DNA of 64,000 nt from Flavobacteriales bacterium. Its GTDB lineage: Bacteria; Bacteroidota; Bacteroidia; Flavobacteriales_F; PHOS-HE28. The position numbers were made by a program, and so were the translations under genes. The stretch lies in NCBI GenBank assembly GCA_016715895.1, contig JADJXH010000003.1, positions 558,001 through 622,000 of the forward strand, given 5' to 3'. Below the pieces are notes generated by a model. It was not told where the DNA came from, did no database searches, and saw only the letters and a list, made by a program, of their open reading frames with translations. Of the stretch, positions 17,059-26,315 are shown piece after piece (positions within the stretch are counted from its first letter, which is position 1; every line of letters begins with the position of its first letter).

Positions 17059-17816
17059 GCACACGCGAGATCAACCCCGACTACCGCTACCGGGTGGAGG
17101 TCTGCTTCCTGCCCGACCAGTACCCGCTGTACGCGCAGGACATGGACATCGTGGTGGTGATCGATGTGCTGCGCGCCACCAGTGCCATGGTGACGGCGTT
17201 CGCCCACGGGGTTGAGCGGATCATCCCGGTGAGCACCGTGGAGGAGGCCCGGCAGTATCTGGGGCGGGAGGGACACATCGTGGCCGCCGAGCGCAACGGC
17301 GAGGTGGTGGAGGGCTTCAGCTATGGCAACTCACCGCTGGCCTTCCGGGGCCCGGAGGTGGCGGGCAAGACGCTGGTGATGACCACCACCAACGGCACCC
17401 GCACGATCGCGCTGGCCCAGGGAGCGAAGCGGATGGTGATCGGCGCCTTTCTCAACCTCACCGCCCTCAGCGACTGGCTGGTGCGGCAGGACGGCAACGT
17501 GCTGCTGCTCTGCGCCGGCTGGAAGGGCAAGTTCAACCTGGAGGACAGCACCTTCGCCGGCGCCGTGATGGACCGCCTGCTGGAGAGCGGCCGGTTCGGT
17601 CTGGAGGAGGACAGCAGCATCGCGGCCCAGTACCTCTACCACGCGGCCCGCGACAACTTCATGAGCATCCTGAAGGCCGCGCCACGCCGCCGCCGGATCG
17701 AGCAGTTGCAGATGCTGCCCGATGTGAAGTTCTGCCTCACCGCCGACACCAGCACGGTGATCCCTATGCTTCAGGACGGTGCACTGGTGCCCATGAAGCC
17801 CGAACGCGTGGCCTGA
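17055..17816 (+). CDS. comB: 2-phosphosulfolactate phosphatase
   Basis: 253 aa, ComB family. The family hydrolyses 2-phosphosulfolactate, a step of sulfolactate/coenzyme M chemistry, but it is common in bacteria that do not make coenzyme M, so the physiological substrate here is open. Typical segments: VVVIDVLRATSAMVTAFAHG near residue 33, MTTTNGTRTI near residue 110, LCAGWKGKFNLEDSTFAG near residue 150. It starts inside the gcvT stop (ATGA) and is followed at two bases by the phospholipase-like gene. Confidence 0.9.
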   Translation: MSTREINPDYRYRVEVCFLPDQYPLYAQDMDIVVVIDVLRATSAMVTAFAHGVERIIPVSTVEEARQYLGREGHIVAAERNGEVVEGFSYGNSPLAFRGPEVAGKTLVMTTTNGTRTIALAQGAKRMVIGAFLNLTALSDWLVRQDGNVLLLCAGWKGKFNLEDSTFAGAVMDRLLESGRFGLEEDSSIAAQYLYHAARDNFMSILKAAPRRRRIEQLQMLPDVKFCLTADTSTVIPMLQDGALVPMKPERVA

Positions 17817-17818
17817 TC

Positions 17819-18826
17819 ATGCCCGGCAGCCGTTCCATCCTCCCCTTGGTGCTGGTGGCCACGCTGCTGGCCTGGCCCGTGCTGCTCGCCGAGGAGGCCG
17901 GCTCCTGGGGCTTCTACGGCCACAAGCGCATCAACCGCATGGCCTGCTTCACCCTACCGCCGGCCATGTTCCCCTTCTTCAAACGCCACATCGACTTCAT
18001 CAGCGACCACGCGGTGGACCCCGACCGTCGCCGCTACGCCGACCCCGAGGAGGCGCCCCGCCACTACATCGACATCGACCACTACGCCCACGGCGGGCAG
18101 GATCCCTTCGCCGTGATGCCCGAGCGCTGGAACGACGCGGTGGCCAAGTTCACCGAGGACACCCTGAAGGCGTACGGCATCGTGCCCTGGCATGTGAACG
18201 TGATGTACGGACGGCTGGTGAACGCCTTTCAGCGCGGGGATGTGGACCGCATCCTGCGCTACGCGGCGGACCTCGGCCACTACGTGGGCGATGCGCATGT
18301 GCCGCTGCACACCACCGAGAACTACAACGGCCAGCTCACCGGTCAACACGGCATCCACGCCTTCTGGGAAAGCCGCATCCCCGAGCTCAGCGCCGAAGGC
18401 TACGACCACCTCGTGGGTCGTGCGCAATACCTGGACGCACCCTTGCGCACCGCATGGGACGCCGTGCGCGACAGCCACGCCGCGGTGGACAGCGTGCTGG
18501 CCATCGAGCGCAGCGTGGATGAGGCGTGGTCGGACGACCGGCAGTACATGATGGAGGAGCGCGGACGCACCGGCATGCGCACCTACAGCCGCGAATACAC
18601 GGCCGCCTACGAGGCCGCCATGGAAGGCATGGTGGAGCGAAGGATGAACGCCAGCATCATCGTTCTGGGCAGCTTCTGGTACTCCGCCTGGGTGGACGCC
18701 GGCCAGCCCGACCTCGATCGCCTGGAACAGAAGGACGTCAGCGACAGCCTCAAGCGCGTGATCGCCGCCGAGGAGGAGCAGTTCCGCATCGCCCGGCAGG
18801 CCTTCGGCCGGGACCATCCCGAATAG
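17819..18826 (+). CDS. Secreted zinc-dependent phospholipase C / S1-P1 nuclease family protein
   Basis: 335 aa with an N-terminal hydrophobic signal (residues 5-25) and a cleavage region before WGFYGHKRIN. The metal-binding core reads LGHYVGDAHVPLHTT near residue 155 (H-x3-D-x-H-x-P-L-H) followed by GIHAFWESR, the hallmark of the zinc PLC/S1-P1 fold with a trinuclear zinc site. Bacteroidota homologues are exported. Whether it acts on phospholipid or nucleic acid cannot be decided by eye. Last gene of the GT4-gcvT-comB operon; the convergent small membrane gene ends four bases away. Confidence 0.82.
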   Translation: MPGSRSILPLVLVATLLAWPVLLAEEAGSWGFYGHKRINRMACFTLPPAMFPFFKRHIDFISDHAVDPDRRRYADPEEAPRHYIDIDHYAHGGQDPFAVMPERWNDAVAKFTEDTLKAYGIVPWHVNVMYGRLVNAFQRGDVDRILRYAADLGHYVGDAHVPLHTTENYNGQLTGQHGIHAFWESRIPELSAEGYDHLVGRAQYLDAPLRTAWDAVRDSHAAVDSVLAIERSVDEAWSDDRQYMMEERGRTGMRTYSREYTAAYEAAMEGMVERRMNASIIVLGSFWYSAWVDAGQPDLDRLEQKDVSDSLKRVIAAEEEQFRIARQAFGRDHPE

Positions 18827-18830
18827 GCTC

Positions 18831-19229
18831 CTAGTACCGCGGTGCCTGGAAAAGCGCCGCCACGCGATCGTCGCTTAGGGACACCAGGGTGAACACACCC
18901 AGTATCAGGCCCAGCGGCACGTTCAGGAGGTCGAAGGCGGCCACCACCATGCACGCGGTGCGGTTGGTGCGCTTGGCCAGCCAGCTGCCGCACAGCAGGT
19001 TCAGGATGCCCACGATCTCCACCAGCGCGAAGAGCACCCAGCCCAACGCACTGAGGAAGGTGCCGACCCAGGCGGGCACATCGCTGTTCGCCTGCCCGGC
19101 CAGCCAGTCGCTGCCCATGAAGCTGCCGACGAACACGAGCGCGAGCAGCGCCAGACCGGAGAAACACACGAAGGCACCATAGGCGTAGTGCAGGGCGGAA
19201 AGGGTGCGGAGCCGGGCATGGGGGTCCAT
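18831..19229 (-). CDS. Small membrane protein, unknown function
   Basis: 132 aa with three or four hydrophobic segments (about residues 17-35, 52-72 and 100-120). The start at the ATG at 19229 gives MDPHARLRTLSALHYAYGAFVC; longer readings have a composition unlike protein. I do not recognise the family. It is monocistronic and faces the phospholipase gene tail to tail. Confidence 0.6.
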   Translation of the reverse strand: MDPHARLRTLSALHYAYGAFVCFSGLALLALVFVGSFMGSDWLAGQANSDVPAWVGTFLSALGWVLFALVEIVGILNLLCGSWLAKRTNRTACMVVAAFDLLNVPLGLILGVFTLVSLSDDRVAALFQAPRY

Positions 19230-19335
19230 GGACGTGGAGGTTGTGGACGTGAAGGTGATCGTACGGTTCGGACCTGCTCGCGCACTTCGGATGAACGGGA
19301 CGCGATCCGCATGAGCGGAGGTCGTGCGTGACGGA

Positions 19336-21144
19336 TCAGCGGGTGACGACGAATCGTTCGGTGGCCACCACGCGCCCATCGATGACCAGGGAAGCGGTGT
19401 GCACCCCCGCCGCGCCGGCGTGATGGTAGTGCACATCGGTGCGCCCCGGCGCGAGCCGCAGCGGCCTGCGGCCCAGGGAGCGCCCGTCCGCGGTACGGAA
19501 CAGCAGGTAGGCCTCCGCGCGCGGTGCAAGGCCGGGTGGCGCGTTCACGGTGAAGAGGGCCTCCTTCGTGAAGGGGTCCGGTGTGGGCGGGCTCAACCAG
19601 GTCCACGACGCGGCCGCATCGGCCTCCGGCACCCCGATGCCCCAGCAGGAAAGGCCGTAGGGCAGGTCGTCCACAGGCTGCGGTGGCGTGTCCGCATCGT
19701 TGCCCTTCACCTGTTCGCGGGAGAAGGGGCTCATCACCCCGCTGCTGTCCACCACGGCCGCACTGATGGCGTACCCCAGCCCCGCCGTCAGCCCCGGCAC
19801 CAGGAAGCTGGTGTCGGCCGTGCGGTACACCGCGTCGAAGTCGGGACCACTGTTGGTGCGTCGCACGCCGACGCGGTAGGCCATGTGACCGGGGGCGGGC
19901 GTGAAGCTCACCCGGAGGCCGGTGGGCTCGTCGTGCACCACGAACTGCGGCTCGGCAGGACCGAGCGCCATCAGGGCGGCCGCCATGCCATTGATCAGCG
20001 TGTTGCGCTGCAGGTAGTTGAAGTCCACGAAGAAGCTGTCCACCGCCAGGTCGCCGTCGGTGTCCAGGCCCAGCACGTCATCGCTGGTGTGCTGGTGATC
20101 GGTGTACCACGCACTGTCCACCTCGGCGCTTCCGTGCTCGTTGGCGCTGGTGAAGCGCACGTTGCGGTAGCCCTGGGCCCGGAAGGGGATGTGGTCGCCG
20201 CCGCGGCCGTCGCGGTCCTCGCGGTCCATCACTTCCACCGCCATGGGCACGGCCATCTGGTCCTGCAGCTTTTCCTGGTACATCAGCCGCACGGTGCGGG
20301 CGAAGGTGCGGTGCGGGGCGGCCACGGTGCCGGCCGCGAAGAGCCGCACCCGCAGGCTGTCCACCGAGCCGGGTGGCGCACAGGACGGAGCGCTGGAGGT
20401 CTGCCCGCAGAGCACACCGCCCACGATGTCGTTGTTCTGTACGGCCTTGATGGCGATGCCTTCCTGCGCGCACCACTGGGCCATGGCCTCCGCGCCCACC
20501 AGGCCCTGCTCCTCGCCGGTGGTGAGCATGAACACGAGCGTGTGCCGGAAGGTATAGCGGCTCATCACGCGGGCCAGCTCAAGCACCAGGGCCGAGCCGC
20601 TGCCGTTGTCCTCCATCCCCGGCGCCGGACAGTCCACGTCACAGTCGCCCGCGCACCGGCTGTCCAGGTGGGCTTCGATCAGCACCAGCTGGTGGTCGCT
20701 CGTGTCGCTACCGGGAAGCACGGCCAGCACGTTGCGCCAGCCGAACGCATCGCCGCACGAGCCGTTGGGCCAGTCGAACTGGAGGTAGCCGGTCAGCAGC
20801 CGCCCCTCGTTCGCCTGGGCGGAGCGGGCGAAGTGAGACAGGGCCCAGCGCCGTGCGGCACCGATGCCGTGCACATCGCTGATCGTATCGCTGTACGAGT
20901 GCCGTGTGTGGAAGCTCTCCAGGACCTCCAGAGAGGCGCGCAAGGAGTCGGCCTCCAGCGCATGCCGCATCTCGCAGAGCATGGTGCCATGGTCCGTGAT
21001 GGGCGAGGACGAGGCATACAGGGCCGGATCGTACTGGCCGCGGAGCACCTGCTCCACGAGGACATCGGTCACCTGGATGTTGGTCACCGGCTGGGCCGCG
21101 GCGGGCAGGACGGCGAGAAGGAGAGGGGCGAGGGAGGAACGCAT
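19336..21144 (-). CDS. Secreted M28-family zinc aminopeptidase with C-terminal sorting-like domain
   Basis: 602 aa. Signal peptide (MRSSLAPLLLAVLPAAA). The M28 zinc ligands can be followed: EAHLDSR (His/Asp, near residue 160), PGMEDNGSG (Asp), TTGEEQGLVG (Glu pair, catalytic base and ligand), NNDIVGG (Asp) and HTSDDV (His, near residue 350). A fibronectin-like region follows (residues 390-480). The last 80 residues end in IDGRVVATERFVVTR, which looks like a T9SS type A sorting domain. The likely role is extracellular peptide trimming. Start chosen at 21144 for the signal peptide, 15 bases after a TACCTTTT element. Confidence 0.88.
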   Translation of the reverse strand: MRSSLAPLLLAVLPAAAQPVTNIQVTDVLVEQVLRGQYDPALYASSSPITDHGTMLCEMRHALEADSLRASLEVLESFHTRHSYSDTISDVHGIGAARRWALSHFARSAQANEGRLLTGYLQFDWPNGSCGDAFGWRNVLAVLPGSDTSDHQLVLIEAHLDSRCAGDCDVDCPAPGMEDNGSGSALVLELARVMSRYTFRHTLVFMLTTGEEQGLVGAEAMAQWCAQEGIAIKAVQNNDIVGGVLCGQTSSAPSCAPPGSVDSLRVRLFAAGTVAAPHRTFARTVRLMYQEKLQDQMAVPMAVEVMDREDRDGRGGDHIPFRAQGYRNVRFTSANEHGSAEVDSAWYTDHQHTSDDVLGLDTDGDLAVDSFFVDFNYLQRNTLINGMAAALMALGPAEPQFVVHDEPTGLRVSFTPAPGHMAYRVGVRRTNSGPDFDAVYRTADTSFLVPGLTAGLGYAISAAVVDSSGVMSPFSREQVKGNDADTPPQPVDDLPYGLSCWGIGVPEADAAASWTWLSPPTPDPFTKEALFTVNAPPGLAPRAEAYLLFRTADGRSLGRRPLRLAPGRTDVHYHHAGAAGVHTASLVIDGRVVATERFVVTR

Positions 21145-21159
21145 GGGCGGGATGTGCCG

Positions 21160-21167
21160 AAAAGGTA
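21160..21167 (-). promoter_or_regulatory. -7 element TACCTTTT
   Basis: Minus-strand TACCTTTT, one mismatch to TAnnTTTG, 15 bases before the M28 peptidase ATG at 21144, in the short gap between this gene and the one upstream. Confidence 0.45.
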
Positions 21168-21192
21168 CACCCCGCCCGGTCATGCGTGCTCC

Positions 21193-23610
21193 TCAGCGCC
21201 CGCGTGAACGGCTGCCGCCACCACCGGAGGGCGCCCGACCGCCACCTCCTCCGCCGGACCGCGAGGGGCTTGGAGCGGAAGGCCGGGCCGATCCACCGGG
21301 GCGCGCCGGACTGTAGTTCCGCTGCGGCGCGCTGGGCCGGGTCGTGGGCGCGCTGCGCTGGGGCGGCGCCACATCACGCCGCGGGATCGAGGGCTGCGTG
21401 CGGTATTGCTGATAGGTGCGGTCCCGCTCCACCGCACGCTGGCGGTCCTGCTGGATCCGGTACGGGTCCTGCGCATCGGGCCGTGCCTGGGGCCTCGCCT
21501 CGGGTGCGGGTCGTGTGCCCGGCGCGGGCTGCGGGGCAGGCCGGGTCTCCGGCTGGGTGGCAGGTCGTGCACGATCGGCAGCGCCGGATGGAGCAGGACG
21601 CGGAGCGGGCACCTTCTCCCAGGTGTTGCCGGTGTATCGCTCGGCCGTGCCGTTGCTGCGGCGGTACACGTTGCCGGCCGCATCGGTGAAGTGGTCCGGC
21701 GCAGGTTGCTTGCTCACGTTCTGCGTCGGTGTCGCGCGGGTCACCTGGCTGGCCGTCACACCCGGTCGCTGCCGCGAGGCGTACAGGCTGTTCGCGGGCG
21801 CGGCCGTGCCGGGCGTGCTGCGCGAGGCGCTCAGCGTGCCGCGATGGCCGTAGTAGCTGTTCACCGTGCCGTGGCAGCAGGGCGGCACGTACTGGCAGGG
21901 ACCCCACCAGCCCCAGCCACCGGTGCCCCAACCACCCCAGCCCCAGCCGCCCCAGCCCCAGTTCCAGCCACCCCAGCCCCAGCCCCAACCGGGGCCGTAC
22001 CAGTTGTAGCCCCAGCCGCCGCCGAAGCCCCAGCCGCCCCACGGGTCGTAGAACATGCCGAAGCCCCAGGTGAAGGGACGCGGTCGCCAGAAGCGCGGCC
22101 ATGGGGCGTAGTAGAACCCCGTGCCGTACACGACCACGCCGCCCTGCACGTACGCGCCCATGTAGCCCGGGGTGTAGCCCATGTACACCCAGTCCGGTGT
22201 GTGGTCGTAGATGTACACGTAGCGCAGGTTGTAGGCCTCGCTGCTGGGCGGGATGTCGTTCACCGCGTCAGGCACTGCGGTGCTCACCATCCACGGTCCG
22301 TCCGGCGTTGCGCTCTCGAACCAGATGCCGTTGTCGCAGGCGTGATAGCGTCCATTGATCCGCAGCACGCTGGTGCTGGCGTTGCGCGCAAGCTCGACCG
22401 ATGTGCCCGGTATGAGCTCGAACTCCGGCGCACCGGCGTAGGTCACCGTGAGGCTCGCGCTGCGCCGGTCCACCTTGGCGGTCTGCGGGATGCGGGTATC
22501 GCGCACGGCCTCGCGGGCAGCAGGTGTGCCCGCCACATGCGCCAGCACCGCGTCCTTCTTGCTTCCTTCCGGGATCGCCTGGAAATCGCGGGGCAGGTCC
22601 GCGGAGGGGACGAAGCTCCACGCCCCGCTGCGCAGGTCGCTCGTGCGGTACCAACGGCCGCTCAACAGCGCGTAGTGCTGCTGTGTGGCGATCTCCAGGA
22701 ACAGATTGCGGTCGGTGTTCATCACGGCCAGCAGGCCGGTGTTCTCCACGGGCTCGTACTGCGGCGGGCCATCCAGGTCCAGCAGCTCGGCCGGTGTGGT
22801 GCGCATCACGATCACCGGCACCTGGCCGTCGGCGCCGGCCGTGGAGGTGAGGGCCGCGCTGTCACCGGCCTTCGCCGCCAGTTCGCGCAGCACCTGCGGC
22901 ACATCGCGCTGCACGCCCCAAGGGCCTTCCAGCGCCGTGCTGCGGTACCACAGGCCCGACCCGTACAGGTAGTGCTGGCCGTTGTGCCGCAGCACCAGGA
23001 AGGGCGTGTTGGACACGCGCTCCACCCGGGCGCTTTTGGCCGACCGGTACACCGGATCGTCGGTGTCGGGCACATCGTCCAGCGTTTCATAGCGCGGCGC
23101 CCCGTCGATGAAGAGCAGCGCGCTCGGCGATTCGGTGTAGATGATCTCGGGCGCATCGTTGTTCAGCCCGTCCTCGCGGGAGCGCTCATCCTCCAGGGCG
23201 GCCACCAGCAGGTCCATGCTCAGCTGGGGCGTGCGCTTGGGGATCTCGGCGCTCAGGGTGGTGCGCAGGCGCAGCAGCTCGCCCTCGTCGGTGATGCCGG
23301 GGAAGCGGGCGTCGGTGACGCTGAAGGCCATCAGACGGCCCATGCGGTTGCCGCGGTCCATCTCCAGCATGCCATCGCCCCACACCGCACCGAACACCGC
23401 CGCCTTGTCGGCGGGGCGCTTCACGGCCACGGCCATGCGCGCGGCGAAGTGGTTGCCCGAAAGGCGCTCGGGCTGCGGGGCGAACACCTGATATTCGGTG
23501 CCTTCCGCCGTGAAGCGGAGCGGCCATTCCTCCTGTGCGATCAGCGGGGCGGCGGCCATCAGGCCGGCGATCCCCAGGGAACGGAGCATGTTCATCACTA
23601 GCTGGACCAT
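21193..23610 (-). CDS. Large exported protein with Trp/Gly-rich segment and Pro/Arg/Gln-rich tail
   Basis: About 805 aa. A signal peptide ends near VMAAAPLIAQ. Residues 30-500 form a repetitive region in which a LYGSGLWYRSTALEGPW-type unit recurs (YALLSGRWYRTSDLRSGAW, ACDNGIWFESATPDGPW). A tract of about 65 residues dominated by W and G follows (DNA about 21890-22080). The tail of about 200 residues is rich in P, R, Q, A and S and ends in Gly/Ser/Arg low complexity. Similar proteins are labelled carbohydrate-binding family V/XII in databases, but binding is unproven. A GGAGGA lies eight bases before the ATG at 23610; the ATG at 23595 is an alternative. Confidence 0.8.
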   Translation of the reverse strand: MVQLVMNMLRSLGIAGLMAAAPLIAQEEWPLRFTAEGTEYQVFAPQPERLSGNHFAARMAVAVKRPADKAAVFGAVWGDGMLEMDRGNRMGRLMAFSVTDARFPGITDEGELLRLRTTLSAEIPKRTPQLSMDLLVAALEDERSREDGLNNDAPEIIYTESPSALLFIDGAPRYETLDDVPDTDDPVYRSAKSARVERVSNTPFLVLRHNGQHYLYGSGLWYRSTALEGPWGVQRDVPQVLRELAAKAGDSAALTSTAGADGQVPVIVMRTTPAELLDLDGPPQYEPVENTGLLAVMNTDRNLFLEIATQQHYALLSGRWYRTSDLRSGAWSFVPSADLPRDFQAIPEGSKKDAVLAHVAGTPAAREAVRDTRIPQTAKVDRRSASLTVTYAGAPEFELIPGTSVELARNASTSVLRINGRYHACDNGIWFESATPDGPWMVSTAVPDAVNDIPPSSEAYNLRYVYIYDHTPDWVYMGYTPGYMGAYVQGGVVVYGTGFYYAPWPRFWRPRPFTWGFGMFYDPWGGWGFGGGWGYNWYGPGWGWGWGGWNWGWGGWGWGGWGTGGWGWWGPCQYVPPCCHGTVNSYYGHRGTLSASRSTPGTAAPANSLYASRQRPGVTASQVTRATPTQNVSKQPAPDHFTDAAGNVYRRSNGTAERYTGNTWEKVPAPRPAPSGAADRARPATQPETRPAPQPAPGTRPAPEARPQARPDAQDPYRIQQDRQRAVERDRTYQQYRTQPSIPRRDVAPPQRSAPTTRPSAPQRNYSPARPGGSARPSAPSPSRSGGGGGGRAPSGGGGSRSRGR

Positions 23611-23668
23611 TGGACGGGTCCTCCGAAGGAATGTCAAATACCCTGCCGGAACGATGCGCCAGGTCATG

Positions 23669-23713
23669 GAACGAAGAACCCCGCGCCAACAGGAGGCGCA
23701 GGGTTCTTCGTTC
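23669..23713 (-). terminator. Strong stem-loop terminator downstream of the 23729-24343 gene
   Basis: Inverted repeat: a 13-base arm GAACGAAGAACCC plus GCGCC, a seven-base loop, then GGCGC and GGGTTCTTCGTTC, with one A/C mismatch. It begins 16 bases past the stop of the outer-membrane gene and precedes the next minus gene. There is no long T-run. Confidence 0.7.
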
Positions 23714-23728
23714 AACGCTTGGCGTCGC

Positions 23729-24343
23729 TCAGTCGTTCTTGTCGTCGTCGCCGAAGTTCAGGCCCACCGTCAACCCGTAGGTGAGGTAGCGCGAGCCGAT
23801 GTCCTTCACGCGGATGTTGTCGCTGAACACCCGGCTCAGGCCGAAGCTCACGCTGGGCTCCAGGGTGAAGAGCCCCATGTCGAAGCCCAGGCCCGCATCC
23901 ACGTTGAAGGAACCGCTGTTGAAGTCGCCCTTGTTCCAGCCGATATCGTCGTCGCGGTCATCCACGCTCAGGAGCACATCGTAGGTGGGGCCGGCGAAGA
24001 AGCGCAGGTCGAACTGGTAGCTGTCCACGATGCGGTAGCCACCGAGCAGCTTGAAGCGCAGGTTGGTGCGGATGATGTCGCCCTCGGCCACCACCGAGTC
24101 GTTCAGGCTGGTCTTGACGGCCGTGACGTTGCGGCCGAAGAACACGCCGGGCTGCACGTAGGCGCGGTTGCCGATGCGGAAGTCGGTGCCGACCTGCCAG
24201 CCGACCGTGCCGCGGAACTCCACGTTCGGGTCGTCGTCGGTGAGGTGTTGATAGGTGAGGCCCAGCTGCGGGTTCACTTGGAACTGGGCGGTGGCCGCGC
24301 CGGCCAGGGGCACGAGGGCGGCGATGAGCAGGAGCTTTTTCAT
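23729..24343 (-). CDS. Outer-membrane beta-barrel protein, porin-like
   Basis: 204 aa. The signal peptide MKKLLLIAALVPLAGAATAQ is followed by alternating hydrophobic/polar strands with turns rich in D, N and G (TDDDPNVEF, VDDRDDDIGWNKGDFNSG), ending in GLTVGLNFGDDDKND. This is the pattern of eight-stranded outer-membrane beta-barrels (PF13568/OmpA-like barrel class). The specific role is unknown. It stands alone, bounded downstream by a strong hairpin. Confidence 0.85.
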   Translation of the reverse strand: MKKLLLIAALVPLAGAATAQFQVNPQLGLTYQHLTDDDPNVEFRGTVGWQVGTDFRIGNRAYVQPGVFFGRNVTAVKTSLNDSVVAEGDIIRTNLRFKLLGGYRIVDSYQFDLRFFAGPTYDVLLSVDDRDDDIGWNKGDFNSGSFNVDAGLGFDMGLFTLEPSVSFGLSRVFSDNIRVKDIGSRYLTYGLTVGLNFGDDDKND

Positions 24344-24394
24344 GGCGTTGGCTGTTGCCGCCGCCGCCTTTTCAAGCCGCGTGCCAAAGGCCGG

Positions 24395-25000
24395 TCATCC
24401 CTGGCCGTCAGCGCGTTCCACGGCGATGCCCACCTCGTTGCGGCGCCCCAGCAGCTGCCACGGCGGATCATAGCCCATCACCACCGGGCGCCCCACCATC
24501 CGCCAGGGCGAACCCGCCAATGCGCGATGCAGCCGCTCCAGCTCCGCCGCGATCTGTGCATCCGTGGCGCGTCCGCCGAAGCGCACGCAGGCCATCCGCA
24601 CCGAAGGGCGCTCCACCACCAGCACCGTGGGGTCGTCCGGCACGGGCAGATCATGGTCCGTGCGACCGCCCGGCATGCCGAAGAACACCGTGTAGCCGCC
24701 ATCGCCCTGCTCCAGGGTCACCGGGGCCGTCATGGCGATGCGCTCCTCCAGGTCGTTACCGCCGAAGATGTAGCGCGCCAGCCGTCGGAAGCCCATCGTG
24801 CCGGCCTCGCCGAGGCGGGCGTTCCGGGTGCTATGCCCCGCGGCCCAATGCGCCGGGTAGGAGCGTACCTCCGCATCGCGCAGGCGTTCCACGACCTGGT
24901 AGGGCACCTGCTCCACCCGGCGCACGGCCCACAGGCTCACGAGCTGCGCCACCAGGAAGAGCACGATCGTCGCGGCCGTGATGAACAGCGTCCACTTCAT
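24395..25000 (-). CDS. SOUL family heme-binding protein
   Basis: 201 aa. One N-terminal membrane anchor (residues 4-26), then a SOUL domain: VPYQVVERLRDAEVRSYPAHWAA, RLARYIFGGNDLEERIAMTAPV and VRMACVRFGGRATD. The IAMTAPV block is the most typical motif. SOUL proteins bind heme or other tetrapyrroles; the physiological role in bacteria is unclear. The start at 25000 gives the membrane anchor. It is divergent from the flavoprotein gene, with 53 bases between the two start codons. Confidence 0.88.
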   Translation of the reverse strand: MKWTLFITAATIVLFLVAQLVSLWAVRRVEQVPYQVVERLRDAEVRSYPAHWAAGHSTRNARLGEAGTMGFRRLARYIFGGNDLEERIAMTAPVTLEQGDGGYTVFFGMPGGRTDHDLPVPDDPTVLVVERPSVRMACVRFGGRATDAQIAAELERLHRALAGSPWRMVGRPVVMGYDPPWQLLGRRNEVGIAVERADGQG

Positions 25001-25053
25001 GGCAGGGGAACACCACAACGGTGCGCAACGTTCGCCCGGCCGAACTTCGCGGC

Positions 25054-26286
25054 ATGGCCAGGGCGGAGGATCGGACCGTGGTGGTGATCGGCGGCGGCGC
25101 GGCCGGCCACATGGCCGCCATCGCCGCATCCTCCCAGGGGGCGCGCGTGCTGGTGCTCGAGGGCAGTGACAAGCTGCTGGCCAAGGTGCGCATCAGCGGA
25201 GGCGGTCGCTGCAACGTGACGCACGCCTGCGTGGAACCGGCGCGGTTGGCGCGGCATTACCCGCGCGGAGGACCGTTCGTGCGCAAGGTGTTCGAGGCCT
25301 TCGGCCAGCCGGACACGGTGGCCTGGTTCGCCGCCCATGGCGTGCGGCTGCATACCGAGGGCGACGGACGCATGTTCCCCAGCACCAATGATTCGCGCAC
25401 CGTGATCGATGCCCTGACCGAGGCCGCCCGACGTGCCGGTGTGGTCACCCGCCTGCAGCATCCGGTGCGCGCCCTTGAGCCTGCGGGCGACGGATGGCGG
25501 GTCAGCGGTCCCTTCGGCAGCGTGGACGCTTCGGCCGTGGTGGTGGCCACCGGAGGAAGCCCCAAGGCCGAGGGCCTGGCCTGGCTTCAGCACCTGGGGC
25601 ACCGCATCGTGCCGCCCGTGCCTTCGCTCTTCACCTTCAACATCCCCGACCCGGCTCTGCGCGCCTTGATGGGCGTCTCCGCCGACCCCGTGCGGGTCCG
25701 CCTCGCGGGCCTGGGCCTGGAGGCCACCGGGCCGGTGCTCATCACCCATTGGGGCCTCAGCGGTCCGGCGGTGCTTCGCCTCAGCGCGTTCGGTGCGCGG
25801 GTGCTGCACGAGCGCGGGTACCGCTACACGGTGCTCGTGGACTGGACGGGAGGCGTGGGGGAGGCCGCCGTGGTGAAGACCCTCGAGCACGCCATCGCCG
25901 ACCATCCGCGCAAGCGCGTGGCCAACACGCCGTTGTTCGGGCTGGCCACCCGCCTGTGGACGTCCCTGTGCCTGGCCGCGGAACTGCCGGAGGCCAAGCC
26001 CTGGGACGAGCTGGGGCGCCGCGGCCGCGACAAGCTCATGGCCGTGCTCACCAACCAGATCTTTCCGGCCCAAGGCAAGACCACCTTCAAGGAGGAGTTC
26101 GTCACCGCCGGCGGCATCGACCTGGCCCAGGTGGACCCGCGCACCCTGGAAAGCCGCGTGGCGCCGGGGCTCTTCTTCGCCGGCGAAGTGCTCGACATCG
26201 ACGGCATCACCGGCGGCTTTAACTTTCAATCGGCGTGGAGCACGGGGCACGTCGCCGGTGTGCATGCCGCGCACCGGGCCCGTTGA
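25054..26286 (+). CDS. NAD(P)/FAD-dependent oxidoreductase, HI0933/BaiN-like flavoprotein
   Basis: 410 aa. N-terminal FAD dinucleotide-binding motif VVVIGGGAAGHMAA at residues 7-20, followed by KVRISGGGRCNVTHA, the signature of the HI0933 family, and a C-terminal LFFAGEVLDIDGITGGFNFQSAWSTGHVAG FAD-contact block. The substrate is unknown for most members. The ATG at 25054 puts the motif close to the N-terminus; the GTG at 25021 would add 11 residues without support. A weak GAACTTCG element lies just upstream. Confidence 0.92.
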   Translation: MARAEDRTVVVIGGGAAGHMAAIAASSQGARVLVLEGSDKLLAKVRISGGGRCNVTHACVEPARLARHYPRGGPFVRKVFEAFGQPDTVAWFAAHGVRLHTEGDGRMFPSTNDSRTVIDALTEAARRAGVVTRLQHPVRALEPAGDGWRVSGPFGSVDASAVVVATGGSPKAEGLAWLQHLGHRIVPPVPSLFTFNIPDPALRALMGVSADPVRVRLAGLGLEATGPVLITHWGLSGPAVLRLSAFGARVLHERGYRYTVLVDWTGGVGEAAVVKTLEHAIADHPRKRVANTPLFGLATRLWTSLCLAAELPEAKPWDELGRRGRDKLMAVLTNQIFPAQGKTTFKEEFVTAGGIDLAQVDPRTLESRVAPGLFFAGEVLDIDGITGGFNFQSAWSTGHVAGVHAAHRAR

Positions 26287-26315
26287 ACCGATCCAGCACG
26301 CCACACGTTCACTCC

